Shown here one piece after another: positions 9,520 to 18,538 of a stretch of DNA of 64,000 nucleotides. Position 1 is the stretch's first letter. The number at the start of each line of letters is the position of its first letter. The translations under genes were made by a program, and so were the position numbers. The notes under the pieces are model-generated. The model was not told the DNA's origin and did not search any database. It saw nothing but the letters and a program-made list of their open reading frames with translations. The DNA is from an uncultured Paracoccaceae bacterium (GTDB lineage Bacteria > Pseudomonadota > Alphaproteobacteria > Rhodobacterales > Rhodobacteraceae): the NCBI GenBank assembly GCA_947499635.1, contig CANMPD010000003.1, positions 203,202 to 267,201 of the forward strand, written 5' to 3'.

Positions 9520-9848
9520 GCGGCGCTCCGTGCCCCAAGTTCTGCAGGGTTCATCAGGATGCGCCCGTCTTTTACGCGTACAGAAAAGGTATCAATTTGC
9601 CCGTCGTCGGCCCCTTGAGCTTCGCCACTTTCCAATGAGAAAACCCAGTTATGCAGAGGGCAGGTGACGGACTTTCCATGAACGATACCTTCGGAGAGGG
9701 GGCCGCCCTTGTGGGGGCAGCGATCCGAGGTTGCAAAAACTTCGGCCTCATCCGTACGAAACAGGGCGATACAGCCAAGTGGTGTTTTGACGATACGTGC
9801 GCCACGCAGCGGGATGTCGTCGATTGCGCCTACATCAATCCAGCTCAT
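9516..9848 (-). CDS. nirD: Nitrite reductase small subunit, Rieske-like
   Basis: Partner of NirB in the NADH-dependent assimilatory nitrite reductase. The 110-residue protein has a Rieske fold. Unlike the classical E. coli NirD, which lacks the iron-sulfur ligands, this one keeps both pairs: CPH near residue 44 and CPLHNW near residue 63, so it may actually bind a [2Fe-2S] cluster. It begins MSWIDVGAIDDIP and ends with the usual basic tail. It overlaps nirB upstream and nasA downstream by ATGA, implying tightly matched synthesis. Confidence 0.94.
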   Translation of the reverse strand: MSWIDVGAIDDIPLRGARIVKTPLGCIALFRTDEAEVFATSDRCPHKGGPLSEGIVHGKSVTCPLHNWVFSLESGEAQGADDGQIDTFSVRVKDGRILMNPAELGARSAA

Positions 9849-12283
9849 TCTGCGGCCTCCGTCGTCAAATCTGCAAGAGGTTGATAGATATCGGACTTCT
9901 CTTTGGCATGCTCAGCCCATGGATCTTTGCGATAGATGGTTTGTGACAGCTCAAACCGGTCCGCCAGCGCCTTGCGTTGTTCAGCGTCGTCAACGACCTG
10001 CTCCTTGAGCCATTCAAGGCCAACTTTGTTGATCCATTTGTGAACACGGTCGAGGTACTTGGCGTTCTCGCGATAGATCTGTGTGATGGCAGAGATCATC
10101 TCCATCGCTTGATCTTCGGTTTCGACCTTGCACAGAACCACGGTGCCGATGATTTCCATACCAGCAGCACCACCCACATGGATTTCATAACCGCTGTCGA
10201 CGCAGATCACGCCAATGTCTTTACAGGTCGCTTCGGCGCAATTACGTGGACAGCCTGAAACAGCGAGTTTCAGTTTATGTGGTGTCCAAGAGCCCCACAG
10301 ATGTTTTTCCAGTTTGATACCCAGACCGGTAGAGTCCTGCGTGCCAAAGCGGCAATGGTCCGTGCCAACACAGGTTTTTACGGTGCGCAGGCCCTTGGAA
10401 TAGGCGTGCCCCGAGACCAGACCCGCTTGGTTGAGATCATACCACATGGACGGCAGATCCGCGCCCTTGACGCCCAGCAAATCGATACGCTGGCCGCCGG
10501 TCACTTTTACCGTGGGCACGTTGTATTTGTCCGCAGCATCGGCAATGGCCCGCAGTTCGTCCGGCGTGGTGATCCCGCCCCACATCCGTGGCACAACTGA
10601 ATAAGTGCCGTCTTTCTGGATGTTGGCGTGTTTGCGTTCGTTGACAAAACGTGACTGGGGATCATCTTGGTATTCAATCGGCCAATCTGCCAGCAGATAA
10701 TAGTTGATTGCCGGACGGCAGACGTGACAGCCGTTGACTGTTTTCCAGCCCAGTTCCTGCCAAACGGCGGCTTGGCTTTTGAGTTCCTTAGCCTTGATAA
10801 GACGGCGTACGTCTTCGTGGGTCAATTCACAGCAGCCACATACAGGTTGGGCCTGTGGCATCTGAAAGCTGTCACCAAGTGTGACTTGCAGCACCTGCTC
10901 GACCAGACCGGTACATGTGCCACAAGAGGCAGAGGCCTTGGTGCTTGCGCGAACGGCAGCCAGATCACCTGCGCCGTCATTGATTGCCTCTACAATCGTT
11001 CCTTTGCAAATGCCGTTGCAGCCACAAATTTCCGCATCAAGCGGCAATGCTGCAACGGCTGACAACGGGTCCACAGTGGACCCTCCCTGATACGAGGGGC
11101 CAAAGATCAGCGTTTCGCGCATGTCGGAAATTTCGGTGCCATCTTTGATCATCTGGAAGAACCAGCTGCCGTCTGCGGTATCGCCGTACATTACGGCACC
11201 GATGATTTTATCGCCTTCGATGACCAGACGTTTGTAAACGCCGCGTGCGGGATCGCGAAAGACGATGTCTTCACGACCTGGGCCTTCGGCGAAATCACCG
11301 GCGCTGAACAGATCACATCCGGTGACTTTGAGTTTTGTTGAAAGGGTTTTTTGGGTGAACTTCGCTTCTTCCCCCAACAAGGTTTTGGCAACGACTTTTG
11401 CTTGGTCATAAAGCGGAGCAACAAGGCCAAAGACTGCCCCGTCGTGTTCTACACATTCACCAACACCTAAGATGTTTTCGTCCGAGGTAAGCATTTGATC
11501 ATCAACATGGATACCGCGGCCTGTCGCCAAACCTGCCTCGGTTGCCAAGGCAATATTGGGGCGAATGCCGACAGCCATAACAAGCAGGTCACAGGGCAGT
11601 TCTGTCCCATCATCCAACATCAATGCGCTAACTTTTCCGTCAGTGCCTTTGATCTCTTTGGAATTGGCGCCGCACAAAACGGTGATGCCTTTTTCCTCAA
11701 GCGATTTTTTCAGCAGATACCCTGCGGCCTCGTCCAGTTGACGTTCCATGAGGTGGCCCATGATATGCACAACCGTCACATCAACGCCATGCGCAGCCAT
11801 GCCAGCCGCCGCTTCAAGACCCAGTAGACCGCCGCCGATAACAACAACTTTGTCGCCTTTGCCTTTGGCCATCATCAGTTGCGTGTCTTCAAGATCGCGA
11901 TAGGCGATCACACCGTCGAGATCATGACCGGGTAGGGGGATGATGAACGGATTAGACCCTGTGCCAAAGACCAGTTTATCATAGGGTAAAACATCGCCAT
12001 TGTCTGCTGTCACAGTCTTGACCACACGGTCAATCGCGACGATTTTTTCTCCGAAACGGCAGGTGACATTGTTGTCAGCATACCATTGCGAGTCGTGAAT
12101 TATGATGTCTTCATAGGTTTTGTCGCCCGCCAGAACTGGCGACAACATGATGCGGTCATAGTTGCCACGTGGCTCTGCATTGAACAACGTGACGTCATAG
12201 GCATCAGGGGCTGCGGCAAATAACTGCTCTAACGCCCGGCCCGAAGCCATGCCGGCCCCAATGACAATAAGGTTCTGTTTCAT
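9845..12283 (-). CDS. nirB: NADH-dependent nitrite reductase large subunit
   Basis: Six-electron reduction of nitrite to ammonium in the cytoplasm. The 812 residues show an N-terminal FAD domain (IVIGAGMASG), an NAD-binding loop (VVIGGGLLGLEAA, residues 147-159), two consecutive BFD-like [2Fe-2S] modules (Cys420/422 with Cys454/457; Cys482/484/485 with Cys519/522), then the sulfite/nitrite reductase half with sirohaem-[4Fe-4S] ligands Cys638, Cys644, Cys678 and Cys682. Length and order match the family. The gene lies three bases after the globin gene and overlaps nirD. The sirohaem it needs is made by the cobA product at the end of the cluster. Confidence 0.97.
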   Translation of the reverse strand: MKQNLIVIGAGMASGRALEQLFAAAPDAYDVTLFNAEPRGNYDRIMLSPVLAGDKTYEDIIIHDSQWYADNNVTCRFGEKIVAIDRVVKTVTADNGDVLPYDKLVFGTGSNPFIIPLPGHDLDGVIAYRDLEDTQLMMAKGKGDKVVVIGGGLLGLEAAAGMAAHGVDVTVVHIMGHLMERQLDEAAGYLLKKSLEEKGITVLCGANSKEIKGTDGKVSALMLDDGTELPCDLLVMAVGIRPNIALATEAGLATGRGIHVDDQMLTSDENILGVGECVEHDGAVFGLVAPLYDQAKVVAKTLLGEEAKFTQKTLSTKLKVTGCDLFSAGDFAEGPGREDIVFRDPARGVYKRLVIEGDKIIGAVMYGDTADGSWFFQMIKDGTEISDMRETLIFGPSYQGGSTVDPLSAVAALPLDAEICGCNGICKGTIVEAINDGAGDLAAVRASTKASASCGTCTGLVEQVLQVTLGDSFQMPQAQPVCGCCELTHEDVRRLIKAKELKSQAAVWQELGWKTVNGCHVCRPAINYYLLADWPIEYQDDPQSRFVNERKHANIQKDGTYSVVPRMWGGITTPDELRAIADAADKYNVPTVKVTGGQRIDLLGVKGADLPSMWYDLNQAGLVSGHAYSKGLRTVKTCVGTDHCRFGTQDSTGLGIKLEKHLWGSWTPHKLKLAVSGCPRNCAEATCKDIGVICVDSGYEIHVGGAAGMEIIGTVVLCKVETEDQAMEMISAITQIYRENAKYLDRVHKWINKVGLEWLKEQVVDDAEQRKALADRFELSQTIYRKDPWAEHAKEKSDIYQPLADLTTEAAE

Positions 12284-12286
12284 AGT

Positions 12287-12706
12287 TTACTCCGTCGCTG
12301 CCGGATAGGCAGTCTCGATCATGAGGTTTGACAGCGTGGTATAAGCGGTGATCCAAGCGGCTTCGGTTTCAGGATCAAAAGCTTCACCCAATCCTTTATC
12401 GAGGGTGAACAGCAGCGCAGCCCCAACTTTTGCATAGTCTTCAGCTTTGACGCCGTATTCGACATGTTTGATGGCCATAGCCTGTGCTGCGGGTACAACC
12501 TTTTCGAGGTTGCGCAAGCCGTTGACGATCATGCCGAGGGTGGACATGAGCTTTTTGCCTTGCTCAACCATATCGCCCTTAAAATAAGGACGAACCTCAG
12601 GGGCGATTTCAAACAGGCGATCATAAAAGATCATTCCGGCCTGGTCAGAAATTGGCACAACTTTGGCAAAGCTTTCCTGGACCAGTGTGATCTGGGTGTC
12701 TTGCAT
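12287..12706 (-). CDS. Single-domain globin within the nitrate assimilation operon
   Basis: A 139-residue bacterial haemoglobin of the Vgb/flavohaemoglobin-globin type, without a reductase domain. Alignment by eye puts Tyr28 (IFYDRLF) at B10, Gln49 (MVEQGKKLM) at E7 and proximal His81 (AIKHVEYGV) at F8, the set found in NO-dioxygenating globins. The gene sits between nrtCD (five bases upstream) and nirB (three bases downstream), so it is transcribed with nitrate uptake and reduction. A plausible job is removing nitric oxide formed as a by-product of nitrate/nitrite reduction, or binding oxygen or nitrite; this is inference from context. What would reduce the haem is not encoded in the operon. 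Confidence 0.9.
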   Translation of the reverse strand: MQDTQITLVQESFAKVVPISDQAGMIFYDRLFEIAPEVRPYFKGDMVEQGKKLMSTLGMIVNGLRNLEKVVPAAQAMAIKHVEYGVKAEDYAKVGAALLFTLDKGLGEAFDPETEAAWITAYTTLSNLMIETAYPAATE

Positions 12707-12711
12707 GTTTG

Positions 12712-14400
12712 TTACTCCGCTGCGATATCAGCTTTGGCTTCAGATGTTTTGGGCTTAGGTTTGGCCCCGTGTTCATACTCTTCAAGGAAATCAAGGACTT
12801 CTTGGCGGTAGGCATAGTAATCTGGATGCTCAAGAAGCGCCTTACGCGTGCGAGGGCGCGGCAGGTCGACATTGGTGATTTTGCCGATTGTTGCTTGTGG
12901 CCCATTGGTCATCATGACAACGCGATCGGCCAAAAGGATTGCCTCGTCTACGTCGTGTGTCACACAGATCGCGGTGACCTTGGTCCGGGACCAAACCTCC
13001 ATCAACACCTCTTGCAACTCCCAACGAGTGAGGCTGTCGAGCATGCCAAAAGGTTCATCCAACAACAACAGTTTTGGTGACAAGGCAAACGCGCGCGCGA
13101 TGCCGACGCGTTGTTGCATCCCGTTGGACATAGAGCTTGCCGGTTTGTCCATCGCATCCGCAAGGCCCACGCGTTCAAGGTAGTATTCAACAACATCCTG
13201 GCGTTCTGCTTGGCTGGCCTTGGGATAGACCTTGTCTACGCCAATCGCGCAGTTTTCACGGGCAGACAACCACGGGAATAGGTTGGGCGATTGGAACACA
13301 ACAGCGCGCTCTGGATCCGCGCCTTCGACGTGTTTTTTGTCCAGTTTGATCGCCCCTTTGGAGATTGGGTTCAAACCAGCTGCCATGGTCAATACGGTTG
13401 ACTTCCCACACCCCGAGTGCCCGATGAGTGAGATAAATTCACCTTTGTTGATCTTGAGGTTGAAATCTTCGACGACAGTCAACGGACCCTTGGGTGTTGG
13501 ATAGACCTTGTGCAGTTGTGAAAAGTCCAAGAACCGTTCTTCGGTTAAGGTTTTTCCTGCATCTGCAAGCGCCGTTGGTACACCGTGAATAGGTGTTACA
13601 TTTGGCAAGGTTTTTACACCTTCGATTTTGGCTTGGATGCCAACATCCATCAGATAGGTGGTCACATCTGCACGCAGACGTTTAAAGCCTTCGTCGTTGT
13701 TCATTGCAGTGCGATCCCGTGGACGGGGAATAGTGACCGAGAATTCTTCGCCCAATGTTCCGTCTGGGTTTAGCGCAATGATGCGGTCGGCCAGTAAAAT
13801 CGCCTCGTCGACGTCATTGGTGATCAAGACGCAGGTCTTTTTATCTGCATCCCAAATCGCCTCGATCTCATCCGCGAGGTTTGCACGTGTTAAGGCATCC
13901 AGTGCCGACAGAGGTTCGTCGAGTAACAAAACCTCGGGGTCCATTGCCAATGCACGCGCCACATTGACCCGTTGGCGCATTCCGCCAGACAGCTCGGCGG
14001 GGCGGCGGTGGATGGCGTGGCTTAGGCCCACCATATTAATGTAATGCGCGACCTTGGCGTCTTTGTCTGCTTTGGACATGCCCGGGAAAACAGTGTCGAT
14101 GGCAAGAGCGACGTTGCCGCCAACGGTCAACCACGGCATTAGAGAGTAGCTTTGGAAAATCACGCCACGTTCTGGGCCCGGGCTGGTGATTTCGTCACCT
14201 CTGTAGGTGACGCTGCCTTTGGTCGGGGTCTCAAGACCTGCCATTAGGTTGATCAAGGTCGTTTTACCCGACCCTGAAAACCCAAGAAGAACAAGGAACT
14301 CTCCCTCTTGGACGCTAAGGTTAATGCCGTTCAGAACATCGGTGCGGGCGGTGCCGTGACCAAAGCTTTTGGAGACATTTTTAAACTCAAGAACGCTCAT
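12712..14400 (-). CDS. Nitrate ABC transporter, fused double ATPase (NrtC/NrtD-like)
   Basis: Drives nitrate/nitrite import with NrtA and NrtB. The 562-residue chain has two complete ABC domains: the first with Walker A GFSGSGKTTL, signature LSGGMRQRVNVA and Walker B LLLDEPLSALDA; the second with GHSGCGKST, SNGMQQRVGIA and LLLDEPFGMLDS. Cyanobacterial NrtC and NrtD are separate ATPases, with NrtC carrying a binding-protein-like regulatory domain. Here both ATPase halves are one polypeptide, and that regulatory domain is absent. The linker between halves (about residues 225-280) is unlike either. It lies seven bases downstream of nrtB. Preference for nitrate rests on the operon; taurine or cyanate relatives are less likely. 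Confidence 0.92.
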   Translation of the reverse strand: MSVLEFKNVSKSFGHGTARTDVLNGINLSVQEGEFLVLLGFSGSGKTTLINLMAGLETPTKGSVTYRGDEITSPGPERGVIFQSYSLMPWLTVGGNVALAIDTVFPGMSKADKDAKVAHYINMVGLSHAIHRRPAELSGGMRQRVNVARALAMDPEVLLLDEPLSALDALTRANLADEIEAIWDADKKTCVLITNDVDEAILLADRIIALNPDGTLGEEFSVTIPRPRDRTAMNNDEGFKRLRADVTTYLMDVGIQAKIEGVKTLPNVTPIHGVPTALADAGKTLTEERFLDFSQLHKVYPTPKGPLTVVEDFNLKINKGEFISLIGHSGCGKSTVLTMAAGLNPISKGAIKLDKKHVEGADPERAVVFQSPNLFPWLSARENCAIGVDKVYPKASQAERQDVVEYYLERVGLADAMDKPASSMSNGMQQRVGIARAFALSPKLLLLDEPFGMLDSLTRWELQEVLMEVWSRTKVTAICVTHDVDEAILLADRVVMMTNGPQATIGKITNVDLPRPRTRKALLEHPDYYAYRQEVLDFLEEYEHGAKPKPKTSEAKADIAAE

Positions 14401-14406
14401 CTCAGA

Positions 14407-15480
14407 TCACCGGTTATTGCTAAAGGTAAACAGCGATTGCAGGGCGAACATGACACGGTCCAACAGAAAGCCGATGATGCCGATGGTCAAAACTGCAACG
14501 ATGATTTTTGCGAGCGACTGGGACGATCCGTTTTGGAATTCATCCCAAACAAACTTGCCCAAACCGGGGTTCTGCGCCAGCATTTCGGCGGCGATCAGAA
14601 CCATCCAGCCGACGCCCAATGACAGACGTAAACCGGTAAAGATCAGCGGTAAAGACGATGGCAAAACCAGTTTGGTGATTTTGGTATATGTGTTCATTTT
14701 CAGAACTTTAGATACATTCACCAAGTCCTTGTCGATGGATGCCACACCCAAGGCTGTGTTGATCAAGGTTGGCCATAGGGAACAGAGGGTCACGGTGATC
14801 GCGGAGACCAAGAAGGATTTTGAAAACAGCCCGTCATTGGTCGCATAAAGCGCCGAGACAACCATGGTTACAATCGGCAACCATGCCAGCGGTGACACGG
14901 GCTTAAAGATCTGCACCAAAGGGTTAATCGCAGCGTTGGCAATAGGGGATAGACCGGCCATGATGCCTAGCGGGATGGCAATGACCGCCGCAATCAAAAA
15001 GCCAAAGAAGACGGTTTTGATCGACGTCCAGATCTGCGTGTAATACGAGGGCGAACCGGTATAGGGGATATCTTTTACTTTTTCCGGCTGGCCACGGTCG
15101 ATGAAACGCTGGTTGCGCGCCTCGACTTTTTCGTAATGCGTTGCCTCTTTTAGGGCTTTGGCTTGTGCATCTTTGTGTAGATTGACGGTTTCAGTCCAGA
15201 CGGCCGCCGGACCAGGGATCGCCCCCAGTGAGGTTTGCACTTTGGGGGCCAAAATGCCCCAAAGCACCAAAAAGGCGAGGATCGCGATTAATGGAACGAC
15301 CAATAGGCGCCAGATTTCTTTGATTTGCGCCTTGGGATTATCACCTGCAACCACCTTTAAAACAGGCGTGATCCAGGCAAGGCCAAACACCTGAAACCAG
15401 GCGTCCAGTTTGTTAATCCGGGTAAAGAGCCGCTCCCGGCGGGCCTCGGGGCTCAGCGTATCAGGGTCAACGGTCGTCAT
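14407..15480 (-). CDS. nrtB: Nitrate ABC transporter permease
   Basis: Inner-membrane permease of the NrtB/SsuC/TauC type. The 357 residues begin with about 45 cytoplasmic residues and one early TM helix (LLVVPLIAILAFLVLWGIL), then a long hydrophilic stretch (about 80-140), then the binding-protein-dependent permease core with the EAA-like loop facing the ATPase (MNTYTKITKLVLPSSLPLIFTGLRLSLG). The long N-terminal part, beyond the family's usual 250-280 residues, is typical of nitrate permeases of this group. It follows nrtA after a 167-base gap with a hairpin and precedes nrtCD by six bases. Confidence 0.93.
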   Translation of the reverse strand: MTTVDPDTLSPEARRERLFTRINKLDAWFQVFGLAWITPVLKVVAGDNPKAQIKEIWRLLVVPLIAILAFLVLWGILAPKVQTSLGAIPGPAAVWTETVNLHKDAQAKALKEATHYEKVEARNQRFIDRGQPEKVKDIPYTGSPSYYTQIWTSIKTVFFGFLIAAVIAIPLGIMAGLSPIANAAINPLVQIFKPVSPLAWLPIVTMVVSALYATNDGLFSKSFLVSAITVTLCSLWPTLINTALGVASIDKDLVNVSKVLKMNTYTKITKLVLPSSLPLIFTGLRLSLGVGWMVLIAAEMLAQNPGLGKFVWDEFQNGSSQSLAKIIVAVLTIGIIGFLLDRVMFALQSLFTFSNNR

Positions 15481-15599
15481 AGGTCAGATCCTCGGTCGGA
15501 TGCGCGTGCTGGGACTATTGGAAAATACCCAATATCAAGAGTCCAATATTCGCGCGGGGCAAAAGAAAGGGAGGGGATGGATGTGAGTGGTGGTAAACC

Positions 15600-15628
15600 T
15601 GATCCGCGAACAAACTGCCCGCGGATCA
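15600..15628 (-). promoter_or_regulatory. Intercistronic stem-loop between nrtA and nrtB
   Basis: TGATCCGCG (15600-15608) pairs perfectly with CGCGGATCA (15620-15628) around an 11-base loop, just after the nrtA stop. No T-run follows on the minus strand, so it is not a complete intrinsic terminator. Similar stem-loops after binding-protein genes protect the upstream mRNA and let the binding protein be made in excess over the permease; that role is inferred here. Confidence 0.55.
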
Positions 15629-15647
15629 GAAGGCTTAGGAGGTTGAA

Positions 15648-17012
15648 TTAACCTTGTACTTCGGTGCCAACGACAGTCTGGTCGCCCTTCAGGCCGATTG
15701 GAAGGCTGTCAATATAGGCGTTGGGTGCTTTGCCATCGAACGGAATGCCGTCAATGATATCCGCTGCAGGCGTCGGTGCCTTGTAGCCATCGCTGTCCCA
15801 AGGAAAGTCTTCTGCGCTTGCCAGACCTTCGTCTACCAGCAGTTTGGCTGCTTCGAGATAGATTTCAGGTTTGTAAACGGACTTTGCGACCTCATCGTAC
15901 CAGCTATCAGGCTTGGCATCAGCAACCTGACCCCAACGGCGCATCTGAGTGAGATACCAAACCGCGTCTGAATAAAATGGGTAAGTCGCATTATAGCGGA
16001 AGAAGACGTTGAAATCAGGAACGTCACGCTTGTCGCCTTTTTCATATTCAAAGGTACCGGTCATCGATGCAGCAATCACATCATAATCGGCGCCCACGTA
16101 ATCTGGACGAGACAAGATTTCCACGGCTTCTTCGCGGTTGGCATTGTTATTTTCGTCCAGCCACATTGCTGCGCGGATCAGCGCTTTGACGACAGCTTTG
16201 GTTGTGTTTGGGTTTTCTTCGGCAAACTCTGCTGTGATCCCAAAGACTTTTTCGGGGTTGTTCTTCCACAGCTCATAGTCTGTGATCACAGGAACACCGA
16301 TGCCTTTGAAAACAGCTTGCTGGTTCCACGGCTCACCTACGCTATAGCCAGAGATCGTGCCTGCCTCGAGGGTTGCCGGCATCTGAGGCGGAGGGGTGAC
16401 AGACAAAAAGGCTTCTGCACCGATTTGACCGGTTACGTTTTCTGGTGAGTAGTAACCAGGCTGGATACCACCCGCTGCCAACCAGTAACGCAGTTCATAG
16501 TTGTGCGTGGAGACTGGGAACACCATGCCCATGTTAAAGGGCTTACCCTTAGAATTGAAATCTTCGATCACGGGCTTTAGGTGAGACGCCGAGATTGGGT
16601 GAGATATTTTGCCATCCGCATCGGTCGGCAGGTTCGGCTTCATCATGTCCCAAACTTCGTTGGACAGTGTGATGCCGTTGCCGTTTAGATCCATCGAGAA
16701 AGGCGTGATGATATGCGCTTCGGTTCCATATCCGATTGTCGCGGCCAAAGGTTGGCCTGCTAGCATATGCGCGCCGTCCAATGTTCCGTCGATTACGCCG
16801 TCCAAAAGAACCTTCCAATTGGCTTGCGCTTCGAGTGTGACAAACAAACCTTCATCATCAAAAAAGCCTTGCTCATAGGCAATCGCAAGCGGCGCCATGT
16901 CGGTCAACTTGATGAAACCAAAGGTTAATACGTCTTTTTCCAGTTCCAGCTCAGCAAAGGCCGGGCTGCACAGTGCGGTGGTCGTTGCCATTGCGGCAAT
17001 CAGTTTTTTCAT
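15648..17012 (-). CDS. nrtA: Periplasmic nitrate-binding protein
   Basis: Extracytoplasmic receptor that delivers nitrate/nitrite to NrtB. A signal peptide ([20 protein letters not shown]) is followed by the mature protein starting ELELEKDVL; there is no lipobox, so it is soluble rather than tethered. NrtA/CmpA family features include [40 protein letters not shown] and GEPWNQQAV. At 454 residues it is the usual length. It is the first structural gene after the NasT-type leader terminator. Its cytoplasmic paralogue NasS is encoded upstream, and the two share the ligand-binding fold. Confidence 0.94.
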   Translation of the reverse strand: MKKLIAAMATTTALCSPAFAELELEKDVLTFGFIKLTDMAPLAIAYEQGFFDDEGLFVTLEAQANWKVLLDGVIDGTLDGAHMLAGQPLAATIGYGTEAHIITPFSMDLNGNGITLSNEVWDMMKPNLPTDADGKISHPISASHLKPVIEDFNSKGKPFNMGMVFPVSTHNYELRYWLAAGGIQPGYYSPENVTGQIGAEAFLSVTPPPQMPATLEAGTISGYSVGEPWNQQAVFKGIGVPVITDYELWKNNPEKVFGITAEFAEENPNTTKAVVKALIRAAMWLDENNNANREEAVEILSRPDYVGADYDVIAASMTGTFEYEKGDKRDVPDFNVFFRYNATYPFYSDAVWYLTQMRRWGQVADAKPDSWYDEVAKSVYKPEIYLEAAKLLVDEGLASAEDFPWDSDGYKAPTPAADIIDGIPFDGKAPNAYIDSLPIGLKGDQTVVGTEVQG

Positions 17013-17070
17013 CGGGTCAGTCCCCCTGTTGGTTGACGCTTGATGACGATGAGAAGGCAGCCATCAAACG

Positions 17071-17131
17071 AAAAAAAGGTCGCTCAACCAAAATCCGCCG
17101 AGAGGAGATGGCGAATAAAGGTTGAGCGACC
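17071..17131 (-). terminator. Leader intrinsic terminator (probable NasT antitermination target) before nrtA
   Basis: On the minus strand GGTCGCTCAACC (17131-17120) pairs perfectly over 12 bases with GGTTGAGCGACC (17089-17078) across a 30-base loop and is followed at once by seven Ts (17077-17071). It lies 58 bases before the nrtA start and after nasS, that is, in the nrtA leader, not at the end of a gene with no downstream partner. In NasS/NasT systems the ANTAR protein NasT binds leader RNA and prevents such a terminator when nitrate is present. A second short hairpin (TCCC-N8-GGGA, 17164-17149) precedes it and could be the first half of an ANTAR two-hairpin motif, but the loop does not clearly fit the consensus. 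Confidence 0.8.
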
Positions 17132-17308
17132 TTGCTCAAATATATGGTTCCCAAATCACTGGGAGAATTCTTTGGCTAGCGTCCTTGCTTGCCTTAACTC
17201 AAGACTGACAGCCACAGCGTTTTTCACAATATCTAAACGTAATGTTAACCTTAAATTGGGGTAAATTTTACGGTTGGGTCCATTAAGTCGCTTAATTTTT
17301 CATCACGA

Positions 17309-18538
17309 CTATTTGTTTGGATCAAATATTTTGCCATCAAAAAATCGATTTACACCGTTTTGCTGGGGTGAACCTGCCGTTTCTGGGCTATCAGACGGCG
17401 TATTTGCGTCGTTATTACGAGGCGATGTCAGAATTTGAGAATCGTTTTGGTGAGATGTGCCATGCCCCTCGATACGGCAGTTCTGTGTCGGGATGCCGGT
17501 ATCCAACCCTTTTAATGCTGCGCGATACAGATCGCCGCGAAACACTTGTGTGGCAGTTGCCATTGCGGCGTGGCGATCTAGACCCATTCGGGAGGCCAAT
17601 TGATGGGCAATCCACTGTGCCTGACTGTCCCAAGGAAAGGTGGCTTGGTCGCGGTGAAAACGCAAAAAGCCCGGCACTGTACGTTGTAATCCTTGTGGTG
17701 TGACCGTCAGTTTGCCGGATAAGGCGCGATCAATCATCTCTGGTGGCATGTTTAAATAGGGCTCTCGGGACAAAAGTTCCGCAGCCAACACACGGCTGTT
17801 CGGATCAGAGAGCCAACGCCCCGCACGCCAAACCGCACGGATCAAGCGGCCGGAGAGCGCAACTTCGCTTGCGGCCCAATCGCTGCGGACAGCCAAAACT
17901 TTTTCTGGGGCAAATGACCAAATTGCAGAACTGGGTAGCAAGAGTGCGCCCAAAGCCTCTTCGACGACAAATGTGCCCCAAGGTTCGCCGACACAAAATG
18001 CATCCACATCACCGGCCCGCATTGCATCTGCCATCAAAGGCGGCGGCACTGTGCGGATGTCGATACTTTGGGGGGCGGGGAAGCCAAGCGCGCTTAACCA
18101 GTAATACAACAGCTCCGCATGCATAGAAAAGGGAAACGGCACGGCGATGCGCAGGCGTTGCGGCGCAGCTTTGATCAGCGCATGGCCGGCGGCATAGGCG
18201 TCGTTAAATCCAAAATCATGTCCAATCTCGCGCAGCCGTTGCGCCATCTCGGCGCTGACGCCGATTACGTTGCCATTGACGGATAGGACAGAAATCGCAC
18301 TGAGCGCGGTGCCAGTGTTGCCCAACCCCAACGCCGAAGCCACGGGCACAGGCGCCAGCATATGCGCGGCATCTACACGGCCAAAGGCCAACATATCCCG
18401 CAGGGATGACCACGATGGTGCCCGCCGTAGATCCAGATCCAAGCCTTCTTCGGCAGCAAAGCCCATTTCCTGTGCCACAATCAGCGGAGCAGCGTCCACC
18501 AGTGGGATATAGCCCACCGCCAGTGTCGCGCCTCTCAT
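17309..18538 (-). CDS. nasS: NasS-like cytoplasmic nitrate sensor
   Basis: A 409-residue NrtA-family binding protein that lacks a signal peptide: it begins directly with the fold (MRGATLAVGYIPLVDAAPLIVAQEMGF), unlike NrtA. In known systems NasS binds NasT when nitrate is absent and releases it on nitrate binding. The ligand-site features seen in NrtA are retained (WSSLRDMLAFGRVDAAHMLAP, VGEPWGTFVV). It overlaps nasT by ATGA, so both are made together. The last 60 residues are polar and low in conservation. With NasT and the leader terminator next door, assignment as the nitrate sensor is strong. Confidence 0.9.
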   Translation of the reverse strand: MRGATLAVGYIPLVDAAPLIVAQEMGFAAEEGLDLDLRRAPSWSSLRDMLAFGRVDAAHMLAPVPVASALGLGNTGTALSAISVLSVNGNVIGVSAEMAQRLREIGHDFGFNDAYAAGHALIKAAPQRLRIAVPFPFSMHAELLYYWLSALGFPAPQSIDIRTVPPPLMADAMRAGDVDAFCVGEPWGTFVVEEALGALLLPSSAIWSFAPEKVLAVRSDWAASEVALSGRLIRAVWRAGRWLSDPNSRVLAAELLSREPYLNMPPEMIDRALSGKLTVTPQGLQRTVPGFLRFHRDQATFPWDSQAQWIAHQLASRMGLDRHAAMATATQVFRGDLYRAALKGLDTGIPTQNCRIEGHGTSHQNDSQILTSPRNNDANTPSDSPETAGSPQQNGVNRFFDGKIFDPNK

